Below are positions 33,180 to 45,332 of a stretch of DNA of 64,000 bases, one piece after another. Location of the stretch: assembly GCA_017311315.1 (NCBI GenBank), contig CM029626.1, positions 6,748,006-6,812,005 on the forward strand, written 5' to 3'. The stretch is from Dendrocalamus latiflorus (taxonomy: Eukaryota > Streptophyta > Magnoliopsida > Poales > Poaceae). The position numbers and the translations under genes were made by a program. A model generated the notes under the pieces. That model worked only from the letters and a program-made list of their open reading frames with translations. It ran no database searches and was not told where the DNA came from. Numbering within the stretch: the stretch's first letter is position 1; every line of letters starts with the position of its first letter.

Positions 33180-33957
33180 TACTGCCCCTTCCGCACCGTG
33201 TTTCCTGCACCACGGCTGCAAACACCGCATCCCTACCATGGAGAAGCAATAGGAGGAGATTATCTAACTCGCAAGAGATGCAGCAGCCCGCGACGAACAA
33301 ATGGGGTGTGCCAAGAGGGCACCTCTAAAAAACGAAGCCCCCGTACCACCAACCCCAACCTATACCAAAACGTTTCTACCGAGCGTTCACTGCAAGACCC
33401 CCCGTGGGGGAGACGCCCCCTCTGCTGGTGCAGAGATGCATACAAGTTCTTCAAGTCCAAGAAGTAGTTGAGTTTGGGCATGCATTACTAGGGTTGCTGT
33501 AACTATGCCTGGGATTTTCCCGAATGGCGTTGGGACACGAACCGCTATCGACAACCGGTAAGGATGGGTTACAGTATATTGACCTACCAGTTCTCTTTGA
33601 TGGCACGCACTAACAAGCTTTTGCCTCTTCCCACAGTCTCCGGATTAGCTATGCGCGCACCATAAATGGATCGACTGTGAGATCCACCTGCATGACTAGG
33701 GGGAGCTAGATTGCGAGGAGTGGGACACATAGACGGCACACGAGAAGATGAAGGTGCGGCGGCGCACCGAAGATCAAAGTGAATGTATCCACCAAGAGAC
33801 AGAAGCTCACCTGGAGGCGTGTAGGTGCAGGGAGCGTGAGGCTCATGAGGAGGAATGCGAGAGAAAGCGTGAACTAGCGGCTAAGGCCATGGCGGCCGGC
33901 GAGGGCTACAATGCCAACCTCAGGACGAAGGGCAAATGGCTGTGGTCAACGCAGTAA
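33180..33957 (+). pseudogene. Decayed transposon-associated ORF with a Cys-rich (GRF-like) segment and a charged C-terminus
   Basis: Frames around 33330-33540 contain CWCRDAYKFFKSKK followed, after a stop, by GCCNYAWDFPEWRWD. This resembles the CxC ... C ... NYAWD layout of GRF-like zinc-binding segments found in many grass transposon proteins. 33748-33957 then encodes an uninterrupted Glu/Arg/Cys-rich helix-like stretch ending KGKWLWSTQ. In-frame stops between the pieces make it a relic. The assignment is from motif layout only. Confidence 0.4.
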
Positions 33958-33959
33958 TT

Positions 33960-34860
33960 CCACCCTCTTCATCCATATGTCCTATACATTTCTAATTCCC
34001 TAAAGGTATATGTATATCGTTGCTTCATTAGCCTGCATGCCATGTAACCCTCCTATCGGATCAACTGTCGTGTTATTATCGTCACACCATTTATCCAAAG
34101 TTCTTCGTGTATTAATTTCTTGTTACATCAAAATATCACTTACCTTCGTACTTAAGAATCGTTGACACCTCAATTGTCCCAAGAAAATTCTTCAGAAATT
34201 TATCGCACTACAACAACATATAACGATCACAAAATGTTATTGCGAGTCTAACAGATTTCGTACCCTTCAAAATTTATGAAAATCATAAATGGACCAACCT
34301 ATCTTGTCTGCTCTTTTATTTCCAAAAAAACAATAAAAACATACAAACAAGATTTTGTACCTGTATCACATACAAAAATTGTTCTTTATTCCCCATAATT
34401 ATTTCAATCGAATCAATCTAAAAATATTACTATTATTTCTTTTAAATTGGTAAACTGGTGCGTGACTTGTCGGCGTGCCGCCCACCGGTTGAACGAAGTT
34501 ATATTGCTGTAATTTCGAATAAAAACACATTATTTCAAAAGAACGTGCTATGGCGCTTCACGAAATCAATTTTATTTTTTGCATCTCATTTTCTATACCT
34601 AACAATTAGTACAATTTTTTAAAAATCTATTCCTGCAAAATTAGTACAGTTCTGTTCTTTTTTAAAAATTTTGTACAATTTTTTTATTTTCTATTCCTAC
34701 GAAATTACTATAATTTTTCTTTAAAAATTTCTGGGAGGGCTCGCGCGCCGAGCGGCCGCGCCAGGAGAGCAGGCGCGATGGGAGTTTAGCCAAGAGAGGT
34801 GGCGTGGTAGTCTGGTAGAGGAGCACGTAAGAAGGTGGTGTGGTGGGAGGACACATCAGG
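33960..34860. other. AT-rich sequence without genes
   Basis: Strongly AT-rich with poly-T runs. No supported gene or defined repeat ends were seen. Confidence 0.4.
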
Positions 34861-34979
34861 ATGGTCGAATTCGGAATACTCCCCCTATTACGAGCGGGGG
34901 AATGCCCCGCCCCCCGCTCGGCCATGTCCCCCGCCCGCGCGCTCCGGCCGGCGCGTGGCGGGGGGTTTCCTGTACGGCC

Positions 34980-35322
34980 AGGGGATGTAGTTCCCTCCGG
35001 TTTTCCGAAAATTACGTGCAGGTCCTTTTTCCTCGCAGACAGGTCTTTTTTCCTCGCGAAAAGGTCCTGACGGTTTTTTTGGCGAATTTTTCTGAAAACC
35101 CCCTCCAATTTGCAGGATAGCGCCCCGCGGTTTTCTAAATTACGTACGGGTCCTCGTTTCGTTACATACAGGTCCTCAATTTTTACGAAAAAGCCCTTAA
35201 ACTTTTTTGAAAATACGCATGTACCCTCAATTTTTTAAAAAAAACTCCTCACAAATTATCGCCTCTTTTACTTCGGTGCACACGATGGCTGGCGCGGCGT
35301 GTCGCCGCGCCTATGTGGCTAG
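34980..35322 (+). mobile_element. 3' part of a second Helitron
   Basis: The sequence matches the intron Helitron at 14563-14934 over its last 330 bp or so, for example aattacgtac and tttacttcggt. It ends with a perfect stem ggcgcggcg-tgt-cgccgcgcc, then tatgtgg and CTAG at 35319-35322, followed by T. The 5' end is unclear; it may start near 34870, where the sequence becomes GC-rich. Confidence 0.7.
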
Positions 35323-35416
35323 TTCCGTACACACGACGACCTTTCTCGGTATTTTCGAACGAGGTGGCCAAATACGCTTCGGCTTCACCACATGAGGAAA
35401 CAGCATGGTGAACATC

Positions 35417-35652
35417 GGGCCTGCTTGTTTTGGTTGCGGCTTATAGTTTTTGGTTGAAATTTTTGAATTTTGGCTGTTTACGGTACAGATTACGGAGAGA
35501 CCGATACTCATTTACAATTTTGGCTGGTACATATGTTGGGCTTTTAACATGTACAACGTTTAACTTGTAGACCCCATTTTGAAAAAATACTCCATTTGAA
35601 AATTAGATACTAAGTCAAAAGCTGACCGACTTGTTGCTTGCCAAACAGGCCC
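35417..35652. mobile_element. hAT-like MITE copy A
   Basis: Ends gggcctg ... caggccc enclose the family core: ttttggctg-type word, tacggtacagattacgg, gttgggcttttaac, and a Tyr/Lys-poor AT tail. The same core recurs at 42627, 44911 (inverted), 61392 (inverted) and 63571. No convincing 8-bp duplication is visible, so assignment to hAT rests on the terminal sequence and family look. Confidence 0.65.
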
Positions 35653-35981
35653 ATCCTCTTCACGGGCTCCACACAAATCACATGCTGGCTCAGAAGCTAA
35701 TTTCCTTCTCATCTTCTTTAACTTTCGTAGCAAGCCCGTTGCTTACCAGTCTCCATAAAAATTTAAATTTTAACCTTTGGGGGAACTTGTGCTTTCCACA
35801 TCCGCTCGCCGGTAGGGGAAGAGCTGGTTTGATGGAAATTTTATCTCCGTGGCAATCATGTACCTGCTCATCCTTCTTTTCATATTTTTTGAGATTTATA
35901 ACAACGTTTTAGCTTGAATTATCATAATCAACGTTTGGTCTAAACGGTATAGTGCCCGTGTTGCCTACCCAACGAGTTGAA

Positions 35982-36107
35982 GGCTTGCCTAAGTAGAACT
36001 TGTTCGGGTCGATAGAGATTAGATCCGATCCTTTCGGATTTACAGGCTTGCCTAATTAAAACTTATTTGGATCGATAGGGATTAGATCCGATCTCTTCGG
36101 GTTTGCG
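35982..36107 (+). repeat. 63-bp tandem duplication upstream of the small membrane-protein gene
   Basis: Two head-to-tail copies starting ggcttgcctaa at 35982 and 36045 share gatag(a/g)gattagatccgatc. They differ at about ten positions. They lie roughly 210-330 bp before the start codon at 36314, so they could be promoter elements. Confidence 0.8.
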
Positions 36108-36313
36108 GGTGCTTTAGCTCAAATTGACCGCTAATCCGAAGGGACGGCCTCACGGCGTGGCCCAAGAAAAATGCGAAGTAGTGGGCCGTAAGCCCAGAAT
36201 AAAAGGCCCGAAAAGCTGCTCCTCTTGGGCTTTGCCTGTTGCGATTTGCGAACGCGGGGGAGGAGAGACGGAGACAGACGAGAGCGGCGAGGCTGTGGAG
36301 TGGAGTCGGCGAG

Positions 36314-39214
36314 ATGATCTACCGGAGCTGGTCGCTGCTGTCGTCGACGGTGGTCATCTGGGGCGGAGCCGCCGCGGCAGGGCTCGCCGGCGTCTCCCTC
36401 TTCGGCGGCAAGGTGCCTTCTCTCGCCGTCGCCTTGTTCTAATCTTAGGGTTAGGAGATAATCGTTTCATCCGATTCATCGTTTGCTTATACCCAATCTC
36501 TGACACGACAGCATTTTCATGGATATGCACAGCTAGCAACGCCGCAGTGCCCGCATCTAATAATTTTATTGAAATCGTTGCAACGTACTGTGAATCAGCC
36601 GTTCTCGATCGAATTTGGGGGCAACATAGAGCGACTCTTGTGATTTTTATTTTTATTCTTGCCATCAACCAGTGCTTATTAGGCTAGGTGATTGGAAGCA
36701 TTACAAATTGCATGCAGCATATTTTGCAAAATGGTGCTTGATTGGAGAATAGTTTCTTTTGAGGAGCAATGTGTTGATCAGTACGGTTTGAGTTCCTAAC
36801 TTGAGGAGGGAAAGTTGTTAGGGTTCCTGCCTTGAGAAGGGAATGTTGTTTGCTACCGTGTAATGGCATTCAGAGAGTTGGAATTGCTATTGATAGAGCA
36901 GGTTCGTTCAATCTTTTCAACTGATAGGTATAACTAGCTTGCTCACTAAATTGCAAGTTTTGCTCTGTCAGTGCTATTGCTTTAGCTTTGGAGATGTCAA
37001 ATCGAAGCTTTGTAGTTTCCCTCCTAGTGTAGTTGCAATGGAAGCTTTTCAAAAGTTGAGGAGCTAACTGATGAAATTCAAATAGAAGGAAGCTGTGTGG
37101 TATCTTTGGAAATGAGCAGGAAGCAGTGGTGGAAGTTTTCCTGTAAGTGTAGGGACCATATGCATCATGTCAGGAATACATGACTTGATTGCACATTTTC
37201 TGAGAGTATAGGGACGTTGCTTCCAGCAAATTGCCCTTTTATGCAATTATTTTAGCTCTTAGGTGTTATTATATGCGCATCAGGTAAATCTTCCCATGAC
37301 CAAGGTGATATAACCTCAGATAAAGCTTCAAGGAGTAAGGTCCACTGATGGCTATTTGGTAATGAGATTTGGGTGTTAACAAGTACCGTATGATACTATG
37401 GTGGAAACCACATGATCTGTCTCATATCTATGTAGTGTTCACAGACAAGAGAGAGTTGACAAAAAAGTGATGGTTTGATCATTTGAATCGGTACGAGATC
37501 CTAATCTACCACAAAAACTTAGTATGTCTGTCTTGTAAAGCACAGATGTACTTTACCCTTCATCAGTTACTTTCTAATCTTTTAATGTAGGGATAAACAC
37601 ACATTTTTCCCTCTGCTTTTTATTAGGGCATGCACATTCTCTCTAGCTCACTTTTGTTCCTTATCTTTCAAGTGGGCCAAATATGTTCCTGTACTTCCAA
37701 AATTGGCACACTTCAATCCCTTCATTATGTGTTCTAATGGAAGATGGCACCTGGTGATGACAGGACATGGAGTGGAGCTGATTGAGCGCTATGTGCAGTT
37801 GACTAGGATCCATGTGATCTCTGTGGATTAGAGACGGGGAAAAGGAAAAGAGAGTGAATGAGGGAGAGGACAGCTTCACATTATGCTACGTCTGCTTCTT
37901 GCCTCATCCTATCATCGACACTTGTCAATTTCCATAGAAAATTATAAAAAAAGGACTAAGCTGAGATGTGTATGAAGGTAGAGGGACTTACTTGGCCCGT
38001 TTTAAGGTAGAAGGGGTAAAATACACCTAGAATGGAAGTAGAGGGGCCAAGAATGTATTTTATCCCATAAAAGTGCACCCATATGCTTCTGCCTTTTTGT
38101 TTTTCTTATATTACATGATTACATCTTTATCATCTTGTGGCCCTTGATTCTCTATACCGTTAGATAGTGAATGGTGGGCTTAGAGGATTAGCCAAAAGGG
38201 TGTTTTATGAGAATTTTGCAGAGAGGCTAGCACTTATTGTGGGAATATAGAGCCTGAGAGGTTTATGTAGGTAAATAGCAGAAATGATGTTCTGATGATT
38301 TTTTTTGGTTGTGGTGGTGTTGTTGGGAGGGTGCTTACAGATGAATGGACCCATGATTGGTTTACTGCAGTGAATGTTGGGATTTGATGGGGTAGGGCCA
38401 GTATTTGATGATTATTGATTTATGAGTTTTTTTTCTGAGCATTCATGAACAATAAGTTCGTTGTCAGGTAACCTGGATGTGGTTTGTGATTCAGTTTGAT
38501 GGAGAAGTGATGTGGTGGTCTGCGAAATTCTGTCACATTACAATTGTATTGCTAATCATTTATAAGGACAGTTGGATTTTGGTTGTGGCATTGATTAGTT
38601 GTTTGGACCATTAGTCTGTTGGTTTGGTTTGTGCCATTTTGCTATGTTTGCAATTTTGCATTTCTATTTGATAATTTAATCCGAATTTTCTCAACTGTTG
38701 AACCAAATGATTCAGTTTGATGGAGAAGTGTGATGTGGTGGGCTGTGAAATTCTGTCACATTAATGTATTGCTAGTCACTTACAAGGACAGTTGGATTTT
38801 GGTTATGGCATCGATTAGTTGTTTGGACCATTAGTCTGTTAGTTTGTTCTGTGCCATCTTGCTCTATTCGCAATTTTGCATTTCTATTTGATAGTTTAAT
38901 CCGAACTTTCTCAACTGTTGAACCAAATGAGAGAAGACCTTATCTGATCATTCTTTTATTAGTGGATGTGGGGAGGCCCCCTAGCATTCACGAACTCGAA
39001 ATTGGGTATCGAAAGCCTAAAAATCTCACATACCATAAGTTCTGCTCGTAAAATTAGTTCTAGATCTGCGTTTTCCCCTTGCAGCAGTGATGTTTTAAAC
39101 TCAAGAGGTTTGTATGGTTTGCAGGAGAAATTTCAGAACTACCTGTGCCGGGAAGGCGAGAGGCTCCGGCTGCAGCAGGACAAGTCCATGATGACCAGTG
39201 CCAATGGACCATGA
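36314..39214 (+). CDS. Small single-pass membrane protein, 62 residues, two exons
   Basis: Exon 1 (36314-36412) encodes MIYRSWSLLSSTVVIWGGAA and onward to Lys33. After a 2.7-kb phase-0 GT-AG intron, exon 2 (39125-39214) begins EKFQNYLCREGERLRLQQD and ends at TGA. Residues about 6-30 are hydrophobic and Gly/Ala-rich, a good transmembrane helix. The rest is a charged amphipathic helix. The GC-rich first exon, clean splice sites, preserved phase and 5' leader after gcggcgaggctgtgg support a real gene. The layout recalls small accessory subunits or assembly factors of mitochondrial inner-membrane complexes, but I do not recognise the family and assign no function. The intron is AT-rich with one internal duplication. 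Confidence 0.7.
38490..38930 (+). repeat. Tandem duplication of 220 bp in the intron of the small gene
   Basis: Units 38490-38710 and 38711-38930 both begin ttcagtttgatggagaagtg and end gttgaaccaaatga. They are about 90 percent alike by eye. Confidence 0.9.
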
Positions 39215-39330
39215 AGGCCCTAGAGACAAAGAAATGGGCATCTCATGCTTCTACTATGCTTTAAACAGGATATGTTGTGGCGTCTTCATCAAATAATCGT
39301 TGCTCTGGTAGTTACTTCACTGTACGGCTT

Positions 39331-42300
39331 TGAAACAACCCAAAATTTCAAGCCGCGTTTGAATTTCTTTTGAGTTTCATTTTGTTTGAATCCTAGCCCT
39401 AACCTCCACCAGTCAACTGTTCGTGCCACCTTTTCCTTGCCGATCCATCCCCCCCGTCCGTTCTTGTGCAGCTCGGGCGGCAATCACTATTCATCATCTG
39501 ACAAAATGCCGAGACTCAATAGCGGCCGTCGAGTTCAGTTAGACCTCACTCCCGACGAATTCAACCTTCATGCCACCTCATGGGTAGCGTCTCTGGCATT
39601 CATTTAGTGCCCTCTGATAGCCGTTGAATGTGCCCAAATCAGAAACGACTGTCGCCGATTTCCTATATCGGTCGACCTCTCCTACCGCAACTTAGTCATT
39701 CCAATCCATTCCCTGCTGGCACGCCTCTGCCACTCATGCCTTGGGTAATACCCTCACCTTTCCTGCCCATGACAGCCTCCTAATTCCCTATTGACTCACG
39801 GCGAGGCCTTCCAACCAAAATTGGTTGCCGCCTCCCATGCTTCATCCCACTGCTACTAGATATTCTGCAAACTGCCTTTCTAGCTACTACTAGACTTGTG
39901 TGCGAACTTCCTGACATCTGACACCCTCTTAATTGGGTCCTATCCTCGCACGAAAGTAGCCAAGTTGGAATTTGCCACCGTCACTTGCCCCTGTCTCTTC
40001 GATGACAGGACACCACTGCCGACTTGCGCATCCACAATAATTGACCGCTGCCTTCGACACATGAGATGGCTTTACACCTGAGGCTGCCACGCCACGACTG
40101 CTAGCTATGTCTGCCATTGTTGGAGCCTTCCCGCGCCTCTCACTCCAAAATATTCCCCCTGGCCAAACCACCTCTGCTCCCCTATGTAAAGCCCCGCACC
40201 CTCCCTTGCATTCACGACGACACCCCGAAGCACCTCGCCACCTCCCTTCGCCTTTCCAGCTGCCCAAATCATCACCACCGCCGCAAGGTACCTCTTGAGC
40301 TCAATTTTCAATTCTCACTGTACGTCCCTCCATTCTTCAATTACTCACGGCCATAGCTCCCTTAGGTCCCCACAACCTCAACCGAAGCCTTGCCCAAGCT
40401 CCTCTGACCCTCTACTGTGCCGACACCACCTTCCTCCACCGGTGGGAATAGCTCCCTATGGGCAGCCTGACATAGCTTCCCCTAGTCCCAAGGATGCTCA
40501 AATGTCCATCATTTTGCCCGGTTGGCCACCGTAGCTCACCCATGCTGTAGAAAACCACCATGGAGCTCCCTCATCACCAGCGAAGCTCCGACCATCCCCG
40601 ACCACGCCCACGCCCAAAAATGGGTTCCTTATAGTTTGCTGAGCCCATCCATATCATCGCCCACCCTCGAAAACCATCGTAGCCTCGTGAAGTGCTTACG
40701 TCACATTTCTCTATTTTCAGCACTACAGTAATGGCTGGAGGTTGAAGATAGAGCATTGTTCATTTTGGGCTAGGCCACACAGTAGAAGCTCATGAAATGT
40801 TAGCAGATTGGGCCACCGTTCCACTGTTCACCACTGTAGCATCCGAACCCGATGAATAGTAAAACCTAGTATGAACAGTGTCCATTCATTACTTTTCATT
40901 GTACGAAAAATGCAAAATACACCCTTTCATTCGGTTTTAGCTCGCATGCACTATTCTTAGCTCCGTTTAGTCAAAATAAACTCTGATGAAACTCTAGACT
41001 AGCTAAACACCATTTAAAACCCTTAATCCAATAAGGTTCAAGCCCTCTACTATTCATCGACACCTATTAGACGTACATATACTTGTCGACCATTTCGAAC
41101 CATGAAGTCCATTCTCAACTCTACTAAGTCAAAACACGTTTCGATAAAACCCTAGTCAGCTAGATGTTATCCCGAATCCATATCCAATACTGTGCTGAGA
41201 ATTACTATTCATCGAAACCCTATAAACGCGTATAAGTCCATTTTGATCATCTTGAGCCTGTCAACACCATTCCCAACTCCGTTTCATCATCCTAAACTCC
41301 AATAAAGCTCTAAACCACCCAGATGATATTTTGACTCCAACCCAATACCGTTCGTACCCGTAGCTATTCATAGAATCCCAAATAACACCTATATACTTCT
41401 TCGACCATCTCGGACCTATCTAGCCCAATCCTAACTCCGTTTAGCCAAACCAAGCATGACCTAAACCTTGACCACCTAAACCTATTTTCCTTGTGTCATT
41501 TGGTTATGTATTTATGTTTTGTTTCCAGTTTGCATTTTGCAAAGCAAGAACTCATTTGCATTCGTCTTTCGCGCTAGTATTTGGACCCAGCGAGTTGGTT
41601 AATAGAAAAACTACAAGAGCAGTTAAAGAAGTCAAGTTTCGAACCTGAAGACCACATAAACTTTAGATAAGGAGGCAACTAGGCAAGTCATATATTTTTG
41701 ATCATATTGAACCTATGTTCCTTTAACTATTTATTTATCAGTATTTTTATTATTTTATTTACACACTATTATTTCTTTAAAATAACTGTTTAGAATAGCA
41801 TGATAATTAGCTATGTCCTACCACTGAAAAAGCCCTATTTTATTTGATGGCCATATTCACCTTGACAAGTCTTAGTAATAATAATTACTATAAAATATAT
41901 TATAATAGTTTAGAAAATTCAACTATTTTACACTAATAGTGACAGTGCCGTAGTGCTATGGGTTATTGATTTGTGAATGGTTACTTAGTTAATGAAAAGT
42001 AAGGACAACCTTATGCTAAGTAAAGAACATGCTGATCGCTCAACCACAAGCTTTGACTCGTTAAATATGGTCTATTGGCTGCTCAAATCGATTGAATCTC
42101 TATAAGGAAAAGAAGAGTTGGTATGGGAGGGCGAAAACAATACTAAAAAGGAGAGTTCATATGGGAGGGGAAAACCATACTTAATAACAGTAGGGCCGCT
42201 TCAAATCGGGCGAGGCCATGAGCCACTCGAGTTTGTTGGGATCAAGACCTACTGGGTAGAGGCTATATAAAGAGATGAGCAGTGAAACAACCTTATTTTC

Positions 42301-42970
42301 TTAACTTTGTTGCGGTAGTTAAGATATCTTGTGGGTAAAACTGGGTAGCTCTGTTGAGTTATTTATAAATGGTATTCAAATACGATATGCTTCCGGTAAA
42401 TGAAGTTATGTTTAATGGGTGATTCTAATAGCAAAACATAAGTAGATTTGGAAATGATTTAGAAATGTTAGGAGTCTGGTAATTAAGTTTTTGAAACCCC
42501 AATCTCTTAAGAAGTTCTTACTTTATTCTTTTGTGTTTAAAAATTTTTACAAATAAAATTGCATCCACAAATATTTTAATAAAACCATTATATCCTCATC
42601 TCTTGAAAATCCTAGCAAGTAGTTATGGGCCTGTTCTTTTCGGCTGCGGCTTATGGCTTTTGGCTGAAATTTTTGAATTTTGGCTGTTTACGGTACAGAT
42701 TACGGAGAGACAGATACTCACTTGCGATTTTGGCTGGTACAGATGTTGGGCTTTTAACGTGTAGATCGTTTAACTTGTATACCCCGTCTTGAGAAAATAC
42801 TCCGTTTAAAAGTTAGGTACTGTAGCAGAAGCCAAAAGCCACTTTTAAAAGCCCAAAAGAACACCCCCTATATAGCATCTCCCCATGTGACTTGTTGAGT
42901 ATTGTTAGTTGTACTCAGTTTTGCTCTATTTTTCACCAATATAGATATCAGAAGAAGAAAGGATGTTACA
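39331..42970 (+). mobile_element. Probable solo LTR of another long-LTR retrotransposon
   Basis: The block starts TGAAACAACCC and ends GGATGTTACA, the same 3' terminus as the two solo LTRs at 31801 and 27543. Near the 3' side it contains a TATA-like gaggctatataaagagatga (about 42261), as an LTR promoter would. A hAT-like MITE lies inside at 42627-42868. The open frames at 39400-40700 overlap on both strands and look non-coding. Flanking bases do not show a clean duplication, so the limits are tentative. Confidence 0.45.
42627..42868. mobile_element. hAT-like MITE copy B
   Basis: It begins gggcctgttcttttcggctg and ends aaaagaacaccccc, with the family core in between (tacggtacagattacgg, gttgggcttttaacg). 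It sits inside the LTR-like block. Confidence 0.75.
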
Positions 42971-43435
42971 AGTTTTCGTGTTAGAGTTACGACCGCACTC
43001 AAGCGTTCCTATGGAAGTTTTCTTCGGATTTGCTAATTGTAGTTAAGTTTTGGGCTTGTACGTCTTTATAATTGTCAAAAGTTGACCGTTAGGTTTTATT
43101 TTAATCAAATTAACTCTTTTGAAATGTTCGTAAGTAGGTATGATACTTTTTCTGTTCGAAAAACACGGGCGTTATAGGCTTGATAAACTTTGCTTTCCGG
43201 CTTGTCAAGTGGCTCGAACCGTCATCTTCAGACACATTTGGATTCTGGATCCCTGTTTCATAAACGTGCATAAACAGCCATGACGTGCATTATTTTCGCC
43301 ATCATATTCATGACTTTTGTGGCCAACTTGCCATCATTCAGATTCAGTTAAATTCTTACGTATTTCTCTCCTGAAATCGGATCGAATTTCCCACCGCAAC
43401 GACGACGACGACGACATACACACCCAGGACTTTGC

Positions 43436-43478
<43 letters not shown>

Positions 43479-43845
43479 CATATATAATCATGGTCTGAAC
43501 TGTTACATTCTGATCTTAGCTGTGAAGTCTTACAGTTTTGGATCCGCAGGAATGATTGGGCAATTTGATTCGATGGTGCGTTTCCATCAGCCGTGGACTT
43601 GCTCAGGTCTTCCGTCTTCGTGTAGCCATGGAGCTCGTGCTGTACATTTTAGAGCGGCCGGTCAGGTAAAGCCTTCGTCCTGCAGGGCTGGTACTGATGT
43701 GTTGCCATCGAAAGATCATGTATTTTAATGCTATTTTGGCCTAAACAAATGAACAATTGCCAATGTTTCTTGCCGGTTACCTAACCAGGCGTGTAGCCTG
43801 GTGGACGGGTGACACGTACCAGTCGTGACTTGCCAGTATGGATGG
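42971..43845. other. Intergenic, no gene seen
   Basis: Apart from the microsatellite there is an open frame at 43432-43728 that begins inside the TCTA repeat. It has no family similarity that I can see and is not called. Confidence 0.4.
43437..43478. repeat. (TCTA)n microsatellite
   Basis: About ten perfect tcta units. A (acg)n-like run, gacgacgacgacgac, lies just upstream at about 43399-43416. Confidence 0.95.
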
Positions 43846-44500
43846 GTTCTTTTGGTCCATGTCTTATGACTTTTAATTTATACTTATGCTTTTTTTAATT
43901 CTGTCTATTCACGAGAGATTACGAAGAGAGATGGTCGTACGTAATTTTAGTCAATATAGTTGAAATCGGTACAGTACCTACTACAATTGACTTGTACACT
44001 TTGACTTAAAAAGATGTACTGTTTAAAAGTTAAAAACCATAAACATGAAGCCTAAAAGAACTCGACCTATGGCTGGATACTTTTTGGTTTTTAAATAGTA
44101 CGCCTTTTTAAGGCGGGGTCTACAGGTAGATTATAATAGATATTGTACTAAGTTTAGCTATATTGGTCAAAATTGCATTTGACTATTTTCTTCTGCATAT
44201 TGTCTCTCATGAACAGTCAGAATTTAAAAAACATAAACTAAAAACCAAAGCCACAACCCAAAACAGGGCATGTTCTTTTTAGTCTTGGCTTATGATTTTT
44301 AGCTACGACTTATAGCTTTTAGACTGTTGTGAAAGTACAAAGTAACAGAAATTTATGTATGATTTTGATCGATATAAATAAATTCGCTAAAGTGTGTACT
44401 ATAATCAATTTGTAGACATCGTCTTGAAAAAATAATCTATTTAAAAGTTAATTACTATAAAAAATAGCTTTTAGAAGTTGAAAAGAAGAGACGTGAAGCC
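43846..44500. mobile_element. Run of three diverged hAT-like MITEs
   Basis: Three adjacent, decayed members of the gggcctgttc family occupy about 43846-44075, 44076-44272 and 44272-44500. Shared words include acggtacagtacc-like, gtctacaagt-like and aaaagttaa segments, and terminal gttcttt or aaagaac. Their exact ends are eroded. Confidence 0.5.
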
Positions 44501-44910
44501 ACCCTATATCTCCCTACATTCCTGCTAGTTGCTAATCAACTTGTTCTACGGTGCCAACCTTGCACGTGTGAATACTGAAACGTAGGTAAACAACGAACTG
44601 GTTTGCGTCATTTCTCAGTCGTCTATCGATGAGCAGTGATCAGTTTGGTATACAAAGTATCTCTATTAATTATTATAGAGACCTTATTCCCCCACCTAAG
44701 CTCCACGCAAAGTCACTAAGAAAAACGAAAAAAGAATGCTTGACTTCCTGCATCTTGTCTGTATATAGTTGAAATTGCTTTGAACATTGACGATTAAAAT
44801 GGTTTTTTTAATAGTAGATTGCAACGACATGGCACCCAACTAGTTTGTTGAGAAACGCCACATCAGTTGGGCTTTTCACCGGCTGTGCTTCGGCGCCATG
44901 TGATTTGTAC

Positions 44911-45155
44911 GGGCCTGTTCTTACCTCAAAAGCTGGTGGTTGGCTTTTGATTTTTGTTACAGTACCTAATTTTTAAACAAAGTATTTTTTCAAGATATAG
45001 TCTACAAGTTAAACGATCTACACGTTAAAAGTCCAACATCTGTACCAGCCAAAATCGCAAGTGAGTATTTGTCTCTCCATAATCTGTACCGTAAATAGCT
45101 AAAATTCAAAATTTTCAGTCAAAAGCCATAAGTTGTAGCCGAAAAGAACAGGCCC
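44911..45155. mobile_element. hAT-like MITE copy C (inverted)
   Basis: Ends gggcctgttctta ... aaaagaacaggccc are clear. The core is in reverse orientation relative to copy B (ccgtaaatagct, gttaaaagtccaac). Confidence 0.75.
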
Positions 45156-45332
45156 GTAGTCGTTGAGTAAGCCGGTGTAAAAAGCAACCTTTTTTCTACG
45201 GTGCCAACCAAACATTTCATAGTTTGTTGGTACGACTAGGAAGTGGCATAGAAAAAGGACTAGGAGCTGGGTGGTGCAAAGTTTCTACCGTTGGCTCTCC
45301 TCTCCTGAAAAATAGGCACTGAAAATGACTAG

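Noticed and set aside
39331..42970. Gene models from frames at 39386-40756
   Set aside because: The frames are short, overlap on opposite strands and sit in an LTR-like repeat block.
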